Shown here one piece after another: positions 41,608 through 49,781 of a stretch of 64,000 nucleotides of DNA. The position numbers and the translations under genes are program-made. The notes beneath the pieces were generated by a model. That model had not been told where the DNA came from and made no database searches. It worked only from the letters and a program-made list of their open reading frames with translations. The stretch lies in assembly GCA_050251615.1 (NCBI GenBank), contig JBFWMM010000002.1:1-64000 (forward strand), read 5' to 3'. How positions within the stretch are numbered: position 1 is the stretch's first letter; the number at the start of each line of letters is the position of its first letter. Source of the stretch: Sedimentisphaera sp050251615. GTDB taxonomy: Bacteria; Planctomycetota; Phycisphaerae; Sedimentisphaerales; Sedimentisphaeraceae.

Positions 41608-42069
41608 ATGAGAAGTGGAAATATGCCCAAGAGCCTTTACCAGAACTGGCAGTTTGCCATCGAGGTGAACGGCTTTGATGTGGCCCTGTTTCATAAGGGA
41701 CAGGAGCCGAAAACGGAATTCGAGGAAGTGGCCTTTGCTCCCGCAGGTTCCATGTTCGACCAGAAAGTGGCCGGACGCGTGAAGTTTGAAGACATCACCC
41801 TCGAAAAAGGAATCCTTCAGGACGGTTCTGATGATGCCGCCCGGGAATGGGTAAAAAAACAGGTCGACGTTAATGCGGTGACCGGTGGTCTGCCTGCCGA
41901 TTATCTGAAGGACATCGATGTGGTGCGCTATGACCGCAGCGGCAATGAAACCCGACGCTGGACGCTGCATGGTGCATGGATCAAGACACTGGAATATGAC
42001 GAACTCGAAGGCGGCAACACCGAAAACACCATCGAGAAACTAACCATCTGCTACCAGTATTGGACCTGA
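41608..42069 (+). CDS. Tail tube protein
   Basis: A 153-residue tube protein of the T4 gp19-like family: YQNWQFAIEVNGFDVALFHKG, KFEDITLEKGILQDGSDDAAREW and a C-terminal WTLHGAWIKTLEYDELEGG. It forms the inner tube inside the sheath. ATG at 41608 follows CAGGAGA. Sheath, tube and chaperone genes are in the usual order. Confidence 0.92.
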   Translation: MRSGNMPKSLYQNWQFAIEVNGFDVALFHKGQEPKTEFEEVAFAPAGSMFDQKVAGRVKFEDITLEKGILQDGSDDAAREWVKKQVDVNAVTGGLPADYLKDIDVVRYDRSGNETRRWTLHGAWIKTLEYDELEGGNTENTIEKLTICYQYWT

Positions 42070-42087
42070 TAAACAAGGAGTGAAGAA

Positions 42088-42765
42088 ATGTATACCTACG
42101 AATTACCCAGTGGCATCGAAATTGAACTCAAAGAGATGACCGGTGCCGAAGAAGAACTCATGACTAACCAGCGCCTTATCCGTAACGGAGAGGCGATCAA
42201 TCAGGTTCTCAGAAACTGTACTGTCCGGCTTGGGGAAAATGAAAAGCCGACGGTGAATGATATTCTCGATCTGCTCTCGGGCGACCGCCTTTTCGCATTG
42301 GTAAGGCTGCGCCAGATTTCCCTCGGAGAAGAGGTCGAGCTGGAACTGACCTGCCCGAATGCATCGTGCCGCATGACCAACTATGTGACGGTCAATCTCG
42401 AGGATCTCAAAGTCACTCCCTACACCGAAGAACGTGAGTTCGAATTCAAACTGCCCGGCTCCAAGAAAGCGGTTCGTTTTGGGTTCCTCGACGGCCATAA
42501 GGAAAAGCGACTTGCCGCATTACGTGAACCGAATATCTCATCGGCCATGATGATTCGACTCGTTGATATTGACGGGAAAGCACCCAGCAAGAAATCCCTC
42601 GCTGAAATGTCCATGCGTGACCGCAGTGCCCTGCGTCAGGAAATGGCCCGGGTCGATGCCGGTATTGATACGACTGTGGAAGTCGACTGCGATGGCTGCG
42701 GCACCCGGAACAGAACACGTCTCGAGGCTGAACCGGCTTTTTTATTTCCAGGAGTTCGCTTGTAA
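42088..42765 (+). CDS. Tail assembly chaperone, short form (T4 baseplate hub-chaperone-like, zinc-binding)
   Basis: A 225-residue protein with two CxxxxC/CxxC pairs, CPNASC (about residue 90) and CDGCG (about 205), likely a zinc site. The fold resembles gp26-type baseplate chaperones seen in contractile systems (EMTGAEEELMTNQRLIRNG; HKEKRLAALREPNISSAMMI). It lies between tube and tape measure, where tail chaperones are made in short and frameshifted long forms. The short form ends after FLFPGVRL. Confidence 0.8.
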   Translation: MYTYELPSGIEIELKEMTGAEEELMTNQRLIRNGEAINQVLRNCTVRLGENEKPTVNDILDLLSGDRLFALVRLRQISLGEEVELELTCPNASCRMTNYVTVNLEDLKVTPYTEEREFEFKLPGSKKAVRFGFLDGHKEKRLAALREPNISSAMMIRLVDIDGKAPSKKSLAEMSMRDRSALRQEMARVDAGIDTTVEVDCDGCGTRNRTRLEAEPAFLFPGVRL

Positions 42766-42908
42766 GCGACAGCTTCTTTCTCGCCTATGGCGGGCTCCAC
42801 TGGAGTTATCAGGAAATCCGATCACTGCCGCTCAGGCTTCGCCAGCAGTTTGTAGAAGCCTTGGAGCGGCAGATTGATTTTGAACGGGAGCAAATGGATA
42901 AGCGATGA
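42088..42908 (+). CDS. Tail assembly chaperone, long form by programmed -1 frameshift
   Basis: At 42738-42744 the heptamer T TTT TTA is in the exact zero-frame phase for -1 slippage. The -1 frame then reads 54 codons, ISRSSLVSDSFFLAYGG to QIDFEREQMDKR, and stops at 42906-42908, overlapping the tape-measure start. The FFLAYGGLHWSYQEI segment looks like a genuine conserved extension. Tail chaperones in many phages (lambda gpG/GT) are made this way. Confidence 0.8.
42738..42744 (+). promoter_or_regulatory. -1 ribosomal slippery site (TTTTTTA)
   Basis: U UUU UUA fits the X XXY YYZ rule with Phe-Leu in the zero frame (codons TTT 42739-42741 and TTA 42742-42744). The zero-frame stop (TAA, 42763-42765) lies 19 bases downstream. 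Confidence 0.8.
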
Positions 42909-45900
42909 TGAATAACGACCTTGGACTGGGCATTGTCGTATCGATGAAGGATGCGTTCTCGCAGAACGCCCAGCGCATTGAAAGTTCAATGACAAGCCTT
43001 GACGGAACCGTCGCGGCCGCCAGTGAACGTATGACCAGAAATCTGGATCGTATCCAGAAAGGCACCATGATGGTTGGTGCCGGTCTTGCTCTCATGGCCG
43101 CGCCTGTTGCCTTGGTCGCATCCACCGCTGCCACTCAGAAAGCCCTCGGAGAACTGGCTTCGCTTGGAGTCAAGGACCTCGGTGCCATTGAAGATGCCGC
43201 CGAGTCGTTTACAAATCAGTGGTCAGGTGCCAACAAGGCTGCCTTCATTACAGCCACATACGATGTGAAATCGGCTCTGTCTAACCTCAGCGACGAGGCC
43301 GTCGGCGTCTTCACCAACATGGCTGGTCTCACTGCTAAAGCTACCAAGGCGACCACACAGGAGATGGTCGGAACCTTCACTACGGCTTACGGTATCTTCA
43401 AACCCATTATGTCGGATATGACCGATATGGAATGGGCCACTGCCTTTTCCGGAGCTATGGCTCAGACCGTGGCCTCTTTCAAGACCAATGGAACCCAGAT
43501 GGCCGATGCGATCAAAAACATCGGTGCCGTTGCTGCCGCAAACAATATTCCTCTGCAGGAACAGCTGGCAATCCTCGGTCAGTTGCAGACCACCATGCCG
43601 GGCTCAGAAGCGGGAACGCTCTACAAGGCATTCATCATGAAAGCGGCCGAGGCCGGTGATCAGCTCGGGCTCTCGTTCACCGATACAACCGGCCGTCTCA
43701 AAGGCGTCATTCCCATTTTGCAGGAGATCAAACAGCAGTTCCCGGATTTGTCGCAGGCAGCCGCTCAGGTGAAGCTGAAGAAAGCCTTCGGCTCCGACGA
43801 GGCGGTCAAGTTCCTCCTGCAGATGGCGGCCGGAACGGAATCGCTCGAAAGCAATATCAAGTCAGTCGGCACAGCCATGAAAACCGGGACAGCCGTCACC
43901 AATCAGATGGCCAGTGCCATGAATCAGGATATCGGAGCCCAGTTTGGATTAATCCGTCAGCAGATGTCCAATCTCACCGAAATACTGGGTCGCACACTAT
44001 TACCGGTCGTCACCCCGGTAATGAACGGCATCTCCCGCTTTGTTCTTTTTCTGCAGAAACTGGCCAAATCCATGCCCGGAGTCACCCGGGTAGTTTTGAC
44101 GCTCTCCATGGCGCTTGGAGCGTTGCTGGTCGTTGCCGGAGCGGTCACTTCGGCCGTCGGACTGGTCGGACTCATGCTTCCGGCAATCAAGGCAGGGTTC
44201 GTCGCCATCAGTGCAGCGGCCGCAGGTGTCGGCTCTGCCATTGCTACATACTTTCTACCGGTCACCGCCGCTATTGCGGGTGTGGTGTTGGCGGTCTATC
44301 TGTTGAAACGGGCATGGGAGACAAACTTCGGAGGAATCAGGGATGTCGTGCTCGGGACGTGGAACAAGATCAAGCTGGTCTTCGAGGGCGTGAAGACCCT
44401 CATCTCATCTTTGAGTGGTTCTACCGGTCAGATGTCGGCCGAGCTTGCCAACCGGCTCAAGTCAGCCGGGCTCCTCGGTTTTGTCGTGACCGTCTTCAAA
44501 GTCTATTACCGGGTGCGGGAATACCTCTCCGGGCTGTGGGAAGCCTTCTCACACGCTTTCGGTCGAATCCGGGCAATTCTCGAACCAGCCGTAAAGGGGA
44601 TGGTTTCTGCCTATGCCACACTCTACAAAGCCATCTTCTCGGTTGTGGAAATATTTGGTGTCTCGGCCAATTCAGCGGACGGATCGGCGTGGCGAAAGTT
44701 CGGCTCCGTGGTCGGAACAGTTGCCGGTGTTCTGCTTCAGGGGTTGGCCTATGCACTCCGCATTGTGGTCTGGAATATCACGATGGTAGTCAAAGCGCTC
44801 GCCATTGTGGTGAGAAGCGTCGTCTGGGTCGGCAAGGTGATCGTCGGTTCACTGATCTATGCCACCAAATTCATCTACAAATTTCTGCTTCCGGTCCGGC
44901 TGATTGCGCAGGCGTTTGTGGCCGCCGGGAAGATTATCTATTCCGTCTGGCAGATACTGACCGGAGATGTCTCCCTGCTGGATGGTTTGAAGGCCATTGG
45001 CGGAGCGGTCTTTGATTTTCTGGCAACCCCGTTCAGGTGGGCACGCGATGTCATCAGCGGCGTCTGGAGCTTTATCACCTCGGTTTTTGACGGGATGATT
45101 CGGTTCTTTGTTGCTGCCGGTGAACGCATCGTCAGCGTGTTCATGAATCTGCCGATCGTCAGCACATTGCGGAACCTGTTTGCAACTGTGAGGAGTTTCT
45201 TCTCGGGCGATATGACGTTTTTCGAGGCCGGGAAAAAGATGCTCGTCACACTGGGTGAAGGCATCTGGTCGGCGGTTACCTATCCATTCCGCATGTTGAA
45301 AAGTGCCCTCAGCAAGCTTCGAAGCCTGCTTCCGTTCTCCGATGCCAAAGAAGGTCCGCTATCGACCCTGACTGCTTCAGGTAAAGCTCTGCTCACAACA
45401 CTGGCGGATGGAATGCTTTCCACGCTGGCATTGCCTGCAAAAGTGTTCTCCTTTGCGGCTCGTGGAGTTCTGTCTGCACTGTCTGGTGTCTGGAACGGGC
45501 TCAAGTCAGCTGGCCAGACTGCGATGAACTTACTCTCTGCTCCCTTCAGGACGGCAGGAAATCTATGGGGTTCACTGGTTGAGGGTGCCGGAGCGATGGT
45601 ATCCAAAGCCGGTGGCATGATCAAAGGCGCGTTAAGCAATCTCATCCCCGAACTGTCTCTGCCGGATTCATGGAGCGGCATCTGGAATAAGCTGTCTGCC
45701 GGTGCGACTGCGGTTAAACAGACGTTCACCTCCACCTTCAGCGGGCTGAAAAACATCATCGGTTCCGGTATTTCAGCGGTGGCTGAAAAAGGAACAGCCC
45801 TCTGGAGCCAGGTTAAGTCCGGTGTGGGCGGTGTCATTCAATCAGTAAAGCAGAAAGCATCCGGACTGCTCAGCGGTGCTTGGAGCGGTATCAAGTCCTT

Positions 45901-46573
45901 ATTCTCCTCTTCACCGGCACCTGAAGCCAAAGCTGCACCAAGATTACAGATTGCTTCTGCCAAACCTGCTGTTGTTCAGCAAAGCGCCGGACGATTCGCT
46001 TTGATTCCGAGTCTCGATAAAAAGCTGATCCCGACGGTGTTCTCCGCCGTGCTTATGCTTTCGCCGGTCATGGCTTCGGCAATGCCGGTCGTAAACTCAG
46101 GGCCAGCCGGAGCAGCCGACGTTACACCGAAAATTCCGGTAAGTAAGCCTTATCAATTCCCGGATGCCATTGCGGTTCCCTCAGTTCCGCCAGTGACCAT
46201 TGCCGGGCAGATCGCTCCGTCGATGGGGATGATTCCCGCGCTGAGTATTCCGGTCGATGTCCGAGCGTCAGTGGATACGGTCGGGACCGGCATGTTTCAG
46301 GAGGTCAATGCAGCTCCGCTAATGCAGTCGGAACCGCATTCGCCAGAAAAGCTGGCAGCGGCAAGAACAAGTCCGTTTGTGTCATCGCCAGCAGGCCAGC
46401 AGGAAGGTCCCGATGTAGCCAGCCTTCTGGAGGCACTGCTCAACAAGCTCGATGCGCTTTCGGAACGGCCGGTGGAGGTTTCCGTGGCCACGCATATTGA
46501 TGGTCGTCAGGTGGCCGAGGCGGTCTACAAGGACCTCCGGGAGCGAAAAATCAGAAACTATGAAACCCTGTGA
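42905..46573 (+). CDS. Tail tape measure protein
   Basis: A 1222-residue TP901-type tape measure protein. An N-terminal coiled coil (FSQNAQRIESSMTSL) and the conserved TP901 core (GVFTNMAGLTAKATKATTQEM, LGQLQTTMPGSEAGTLYKAF) precede a long hydrophobic region with several membrane-like helices (about residues 400-470 and 600-680) and amphipathic repeats. It sets tail length and is ejected first during infection. Its final 150 residues are Ala/Pro-rich. Promoter copy 8 lies inside the coding sequence near codon 1071. Start ATG 42905; ATG 42908 is also possible. Confidence 0.93.
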   Translation: MMNNDLGLGIVVSMKDAFSQNAQRIESSMTSLDGTVAAASERMTRNLDRIQKGTMMVGAGLALMAAPVALVASTAATQKALGELASLGVKDLGAIEDAAESFTNQWSGANKAAFITATYDVKSALSNLSDEAVGVFTNMAGLTAKATKATTQEMVGTFTTAYGIFKPIMSDMTDMEWATAFSGAMAQTVASFKTNGTQMADAIKNIGAVAAANNIPLQEQLAILGQLQTTMPGSEAGTLYKAFIMKAAEAGDQLGLSFTDTTGRLKGVIPILQEIKQQFPDLSQAAAQVKLKKAFGSDEAVKFLLQMAAGTESLESNIKSVGTAMKTGTAVTNQMASAMNQDIGAQFGLIRQQMSNLTEILGRTLLPVVTPVMNGISRFVLFLQKLAKSMPGVTRVVLTLSMALGALLVVAGAVTSAVGLVGLMLPAIKAGFVAISAAAAGVGSAIATYFLPVTAAIAGVVLAVYLLKRAWETNFGGIRDVVLGTWNKIKLVFEGVKTLISSLSGSTGQMSAELANRLKSAGLLGFVVTVFKVYYRVREYLSGLWEAFSHAFGRIRAILEPAVKGMVSAYATLYKAIFSVVEIFGVSANSADGSAWRKFGSVVGTVAGVLLQGLAYALRIVVWNITMVVKALAIVVRSVVWVGKVIVGSLIYATKFIYKFLLPVRLIAQAFVAAGKIIYSVWQILTGDVSLLDGLKAIGGAVFDFLATPFRWARDVISGVWSFITSVFDGMIRFFVAAGERIVSVFMNLPIVSTLRNLFATVRSFFSGDMTFFEAGKKMLVTLGEGIWSAVTYPFRMLKSALSKLRSLLPFSDAKEGPLSTLTASGKALLTTLADGMLSTLALPAKVFSFAARGVLSALSGVWNGLKSAGQTAMNLLSAPFRTAGNLWGSLVEGAGAMVSKAGGMIKGALSNLIPELSLPDSWSGIWNKLSAGATAVKQTFTSTFSGLKNIIGSGISAVAEKGTALWSQVKSGVGGVIQSVKQKASGLLSGAWSGIKSLFSSSPAPEAKAAPRLQIASAKPAVVQQSAGRFALIPSLDKKLIPTVFSAVLMLSPVMASAMPVVNSGPAGAADVTPKIPVSKPYQFPDAIAVPSVPPVTIAGQIAPSMGMIPALSIPVDVRASVDTVGTGMFQEVNAAPLMQSEPHSPEKLAAARTSPFVSSPAGQQEGPDVASLLEALLNKLDALSERPVEVSVATHIDGRQVAEAVYKDLRERKIRNYETL
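46116..46147 (+). promoter_or_regulatory. Phage-specific promoter motif, copy 8, inside the tape-measure gene
   Basis: CCGACG (46116-46121), 18 bases ending TTCCGG, TAAGTAAG (46140-46147). It is embedded in coding sequence 426 bases before the stop and points to the genes from 46582. The match is as good as the intergenic copies. Confidence 0.7.
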
Positions 46574-46581
46574 GGCAACCG

Positions 46582-46896
46582 ATGAAAAGAGTGTTTATTT
46601 GCAGCCCCTTTGCCGGGGAGATTGAAAGAAACGTTGAAGTGGCCAAAAAACTGTGCCGCATGGCCATGGACCAAGGCTATGCGCCATTCGCACCACATCT
46701 GCTGTATCCGCGTTTTGTTAATGACCACGATCCGGAAGAACGCTCCGCTGGTATCAGCTGCGGGCTTGCATACATGGAAACTTGCTCTGAAGTCTGGGCG
46801 TTTATCGGAAACGGCATTTCCAAAGGGATGCAGCAGGAGCTGTCCCATGCCAGAGAGATCGGCAAAACGATCGTTGAAATCCACGAGGTTGAATGA
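46582..46896 (+). CDS. DUF4406-like nucleoside deoxyribosyltransferase-fold protein
   Basis: A 104-residue Rossmann-like protein: MKRVFICSPFAGEIERNVEVAKKLC, then PFAPHLLYPRF and GISKGMQQELSHAREIGKTIVEI. This matches the DUF4406/nucleoside 2-deoxyribosyltransferase-like fold. It would act on nucleotides or a related ligand, which is odd in the middle of a tail operon; it may be a moron. ATG 46582 is preceded by GAGG; the frame is open from 46570. Confidence 0.75.
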   Translation: MKRVFICSPFAGEIERNVEVAKKLCRMAMDQGYAPFAPHLLYPRFVNDHDPEERSAGISCGLAYMETCSEVWAFIGNGISKGMQQELSHAREIGKTIVEIHEVE

Positions 46897-47366
46897 TGGC
46901 TTGGGACCGACAACCGATAAAGGGATATCTGGTCGATGCCGACACAGGCGAGCGACTGGAATTCCAATACAATCCCAACAATATCAGCGATGAAAAATCG
47001 ACCAGCTATGCCGCCATCAAGATTCCCGGCATGAGCCATCCTCGTTATCAGTACGTGGCCGGTGAGCCACGCCGGATTGTTTTCAAGATCGAATTGTTCA
47101 AGGGTCCGGTGAAACAGAAAGTTGACTGGCTACGTTCCCTGCAATATCCGGAGCACGCTGAAAGCATGCTCAAAAATGCGCCCCATCGGGTCATTCTCAT
47201 TTTCGGCGATCTCTATCCGGGCGTTACCTGCATTGTCAGACAGGTGAAGGCCCGCTTTTTCGGACTCTTCGACCAGACCAATCTCGCTCCCCAGCGGGCC
47301 GAGGTGGATATATCCCTCGAAGAATACGTTGATCAATCGGTCAACTGGTCGGAGGTGCGCTCATGA
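46893..47366 (+). CDS. Tail tube initiator / LysM-type baseplate protein
   Basis: A 157-residue protein similar to the contractile-injection-system tube or LysM-peptide proteins: GERLEFQYNPNNISDEKSTSYA, then IELFKGPVKQKVDWLRSLQYPEH and PHRVILIFGDLYPGVTCIVRQVKARFF. It would join the tube to the baseplate hub. It overlaps both neighbouring genes by 4 bases. Confidence 0.75.
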   Translation: MMAWDRQPIKGYLVDADTGERLEFQYNPNNISDEKSTSYAAIKIPGMSHPRYQYVAGEPRRIVFKIELFKGPVKQKVDWLRSLQYPEHAESMLKNAPHRVILIFGDLYPGVTCIVRQVKARFFGLFDQTNLAPQRAEVDISLEEYVDQSVNWSEVRS

Positions 47367-47653
47367 TCGGCAAAGACTCCAGATACGCAAAATGTCTCCG
47401 GTACAGAGACAACGATGGTGATTCCCTTGGCATGCGCTTTCCCATCGATACATCACCGCGATTCGATGACCGCTTTCATACCGTGACCGACGGGGACCGA
47501 GTCGATCTGCTGGCTCATAAATATCTGGGAGAAGCAAAGCTCTGGTGGATCATCTGTGACTACAACGATATCTTTTTTCCGCTGGAACTGACGCCCGGAA
47601 CAGTCCTTCGAATCCCTTCCATGGATCACGTCAATATGCACATTCTCGACTGA
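47363..47653 (+). CDS. Tail protein X-like (LysM) baseplate protein
   Basis: A 96-residue protein with the LysM-like pattern of gpX and gp53-type proteins: DRFHTVTDGDRVDLLAHKYLGEAKLWWIICDYNDIFFPLELTPGTVLRIP (aligned parts near residues 35-85). Such proteins bind peptidoglycan or the hub. Order X then D matches P2. Confidence 0.85.
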   Translation: MIGKDSRYAKCLRYRDNDGDSLGMRFPIDTSPRFDDRFHTVTDGDRVDLLAHKYLGEAKLWWIICDYNDIFFPLELTPGTVLRIPSMDHVNMHILD

Positions 47654-47656
47654 GCC

Positions 47657-47688
47657 CCGACACTCCATCAGCTCTTCCGGTATGTAAG
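47657..47688 (+). promoter_or_regulatory. Phage-specific promoter motif, copy 9 (hub operon)
   Basis: CCGACA (47657-47662), 18 bases ending TTCCGG, TATGTAAG (47681-47688), starting 3 bases after the previous stop. GCCGGAG precedes the start at 47718. It shares the TATGTAAG variant with copy 4. Confidence 0.85.
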
Positions 47689-47717
47689 CAGTGAACTGCG
47701 AACAGCCGGAGACGTGC

Positions 47718-48983
47718 ATGGAACTCGATACATTCAAACCGACATTTTTGATTCAGATAGAGGGCAAATCGCTCTCAAAGGATATCACTCAGGAGATCAC
47801 TTCTTTTGTCTTCACCGACAATGAAGAGGAACTGGATGTCCTCGAGCTGTCCATCACTAACCGCAACCTGCAGTTTGTAGATGACTCGCTTTTTCAGGAA
47901 GGCAACGAGATCATTGCCCGGTTCGGTTATGTGGGAAACCTCTCTCCACGCAAGAAGGCCGTCATCAAGGACATCGATTACGATTTCCCAGAAAACGGCG
48001 ACCCCACCATCCGTATCAAAGCCTACGACAAAGGCTTCAAGCTGGCCGGAAAAGAAAACCAGAAGGTCTGGCAGAAACCTGCGCCGGGCATTCTCTACTC
48101 CGAAATTGCCGAGAAGATCGCTTCGGGCAATGGCCTCAAGCCGGTCGTGACGCCCACCAAGGGCTACCATCTTCGCGTAACCCAGAGCAATCAGTCTGAT
48201 GCCGTCTTTCTCAAAGAACTGGCAACCAAGGCCCGTGACCGGGATGGTCAGGGTGTCAGCGGCTACTCCTTTTTCATTCAGGACGATGAGCTCCATTTCC
48301 ATCCAAGGGAACTGGAACAGGCTCCGCTGCTAACGCTGGAATATTTCACCGACCGCAAGGGCGTTCTGCGCTCTTTCAGGCCATCAACCCAATCACAGGG
48401 AGCCAAAGGTGCCGGGGTCGAAACCAAATCAGTCGGCGTCGATCCCCGCAAAAAGGATGTGGTGGAACATAAAGCCAACAATGCCACAACTCCCGAACGG
48501 ACCTCGCTCGGCAAGCAGACCTATTTGGTGGATGGCAACACGGGTGAAGGCAGTTTCAAAGAACAGGAGACCGGACAGGTCGTTCCCGCCTATGAACGTT
48601 CCGAAGCCTTTCATGAAGAACCGGCACAGGAGCCTGCTCAGGATACAGCCGAAGGCAAATTCAGAGAGGCCGAACTCAAACAGGTGGAGGCCACCGCCGC
48701 TACCATCGGCATTCCCTCACTGCGGGCCAAAAAGAACCTCGAAGTGAAAGGCGTGGGCCGGAAGTTTTCCGGCATTTACTACTGCCACTCGGTTCGCCAC
48801 AGCATCGGTTCATCCGGCTATTCCTGTGAAATCAAACTAAAAAAGAACGCCCTTGGCAAAGGTGCAGGAGACAAGTCCGCCCAGGCCAAGGGAAAACCAA
48901 ACGATAAAGAAGCACCGGCAACCCCGCAGAATGAGCCACCGGCCATGGTGACCATCAATGCGGATTCCGGTGCTGTTTCTTAG
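47718..48983 (+). CDS. Baseplate hub protein (phage late control D family)
   Basis: A 421-residue hub protein like P2 gpD and T4 gp27: FLIQIEGKSLSKDITQEITSFVFTDNEEELDVLELSI, then SGYSFFIQDDELHFHPREL and a C-terminal segment GVGRKFSGIYYCHSVRHSIGSSGYSCEIKLKKN. The last 40 residues are Lys/Pro-rich. ATG 47718 follows CCGGAGA; the frame opens at 47691. It forms the hub that carries the spike encoded at 49774. Confidence 0.9.
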   Translation: MELDTFKPTFLIQIEGKSLSKDITQEITSFVFTDNEEELDVLELSITNRNLQFVDDSLFQEGNEIIARFGYVGNLSPRKKAVIKDIDYDFPENGDPTIRIKAYDKGFKLAGKENQKVWQKPAPGILYSEIAEKIASGNGLKPVVTPTKGYHLRVTQSNQSDAVFLKELATKARDRDGQGVSGYSFFIQDDELHFHPRELEQAPLLTLEYFTDRKGVLRSFRPSTQSQGAKGAGVETKSVGVDPRKKDVVEHKANNATTPERTSLGKQTYLVDGNTGEGSFKEQETGQVVPAYERSEAFHEEPAQEPAQDTAEGKFREAELKQVEATAATIGIPSLRAKKNLEVKGVGRKFSGIYYCHSVRHSIGSSGYSCEIKLKKNALGKGAGDKSAQAKGKPNDKEAPATPQNEPPAMVTINADSGAVS

Positions 48984-48991
48984 GAGGAACC

Positions 48992-49369
48992 ATGGGAGAT
49001 CTGAGTAAAAATTTCAGCCGGTCCGAATTTGCCTGCAAGGGAACCAACTGCTGCGGGCATTCGGCTCCGATACAGCCTGAACTGATTTCGGCGCTTCAGG
49101 CTCTGCGCGATCAAGTAAGCCTGCCGCTGAGCATCACCAGCGGCTTTCGATGTAACCACCATAATGAATCTGTTGGCGGAGCCGCTCAGAGTTTTCACAC
49201 CTTGGGAATGGCTGCCGATGTCGCCTGCTCGGATGGACTGACAGCCGAAGACCTGGCTCGTGCAGCGGAAACCATTCCGGCTTTTCAACAAGGCGGCATC
49301 GGAATCTATCCGTCATGGGTCCATCTCGATGTCCGGACAACCGGGAAAGCGAGGTGGCGTAATGACTGA
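48992..49369 (+). CDS. Peptidase M15 (D-Ala-D-Ala carboxypeptidase-like), peptidoglycan hydrolase
   Basis: A 125-residue M15_3 type zinc peptidase with His69 (SFHTLGMAADVA), Asp76 and His111 (WVHLDVR) as ligands, plus SITSGFRCNHHN. It cleaves peptide crosslinks in cell-wall peptidoglycan. In the tail operon it could be either the endolysin or a virion-associated lysin. It lacks a signal peptide. ATG after AGGAGG. Confidence 0.88.
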   Translation: MGDLSKNFSRSEFACKGTNCCGHSAPIQPELISALQALRDQVSLPLSITSGFRCNHHNESVGGAAQSFHTLGMAADVACSDGLTAEDLARAAETIPAFQQGGIGIYPSWVHLDVRTTGKARWRND

Positions 49370-49781
49370 GTTTCAAAAGACCGTCACCGTCGACTCGGGA
49401 ATCGGACTGAACGGGCCTTTGCAGTTTGAACTGCTGCCCAATGGCCGCAGTGCCCGTCTGATCAAAGACTACAAGGTCAGGATCTCTGACAGCCGAACCA
49501 TTACCGTGCCTGACGGATTTGAAACGGATTTTGCATCTGTACCGCGTCTGTTCTGGCGAATTGTGCCGCCATGGGGACGCTATTCTCCGGCTGCCGTTGT
49601 GCATGACTTTCTCTATCACACCGGACTGGTGACCCGAGTTGAAGCCGACCGCATATTTCTCGACCTGATGACCAAGCTCGGTGTTCCGGCATGGAAACGC
49701 CGACTGATGTATTGGGCTGTTCGCGTGGGTGGCTGGAAGGCTTGGAATGACAGCCGCCGGAGGGAAGGCAGCCATGCTTGA
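49362..49781 (+). CDS. DUF1353 family phage protein
   Basis: A 139-residue protein of the DUF1353 family: VPDGFETDFASVPRLFWRIVPPWGRYSPAAVVHDFLY is the signature, followed by basic helices. It is common next to lysis or tail-tip genes in phages; the function is unknown, perhaps lysis-related. ATG 49362 overlaps the peptidase stop (ATGACTGA); the longer ORF from 49260 is a shadow of the peptidase gene. Confidence 0.85.
   Translation: MTEFQKTVTVDSGIGLNGPLQFELLPNGRSARLIKDYKVRISDSRTITVPDGFETDFASVPRLFWRIVPPWGRYSPAAVVHDFLYHTGLVTRVEADRIFLDLMTKLGVPAWKRRLMYWAVRVGGWKAWNDSRRREGSHA

Noticed and set aside
49260..49361. Longer start for the DUF1353 gene
   Set aside because: The extra 34 codons are a shadow of the peptidase gene; ATG 49362 has the usual overlap.
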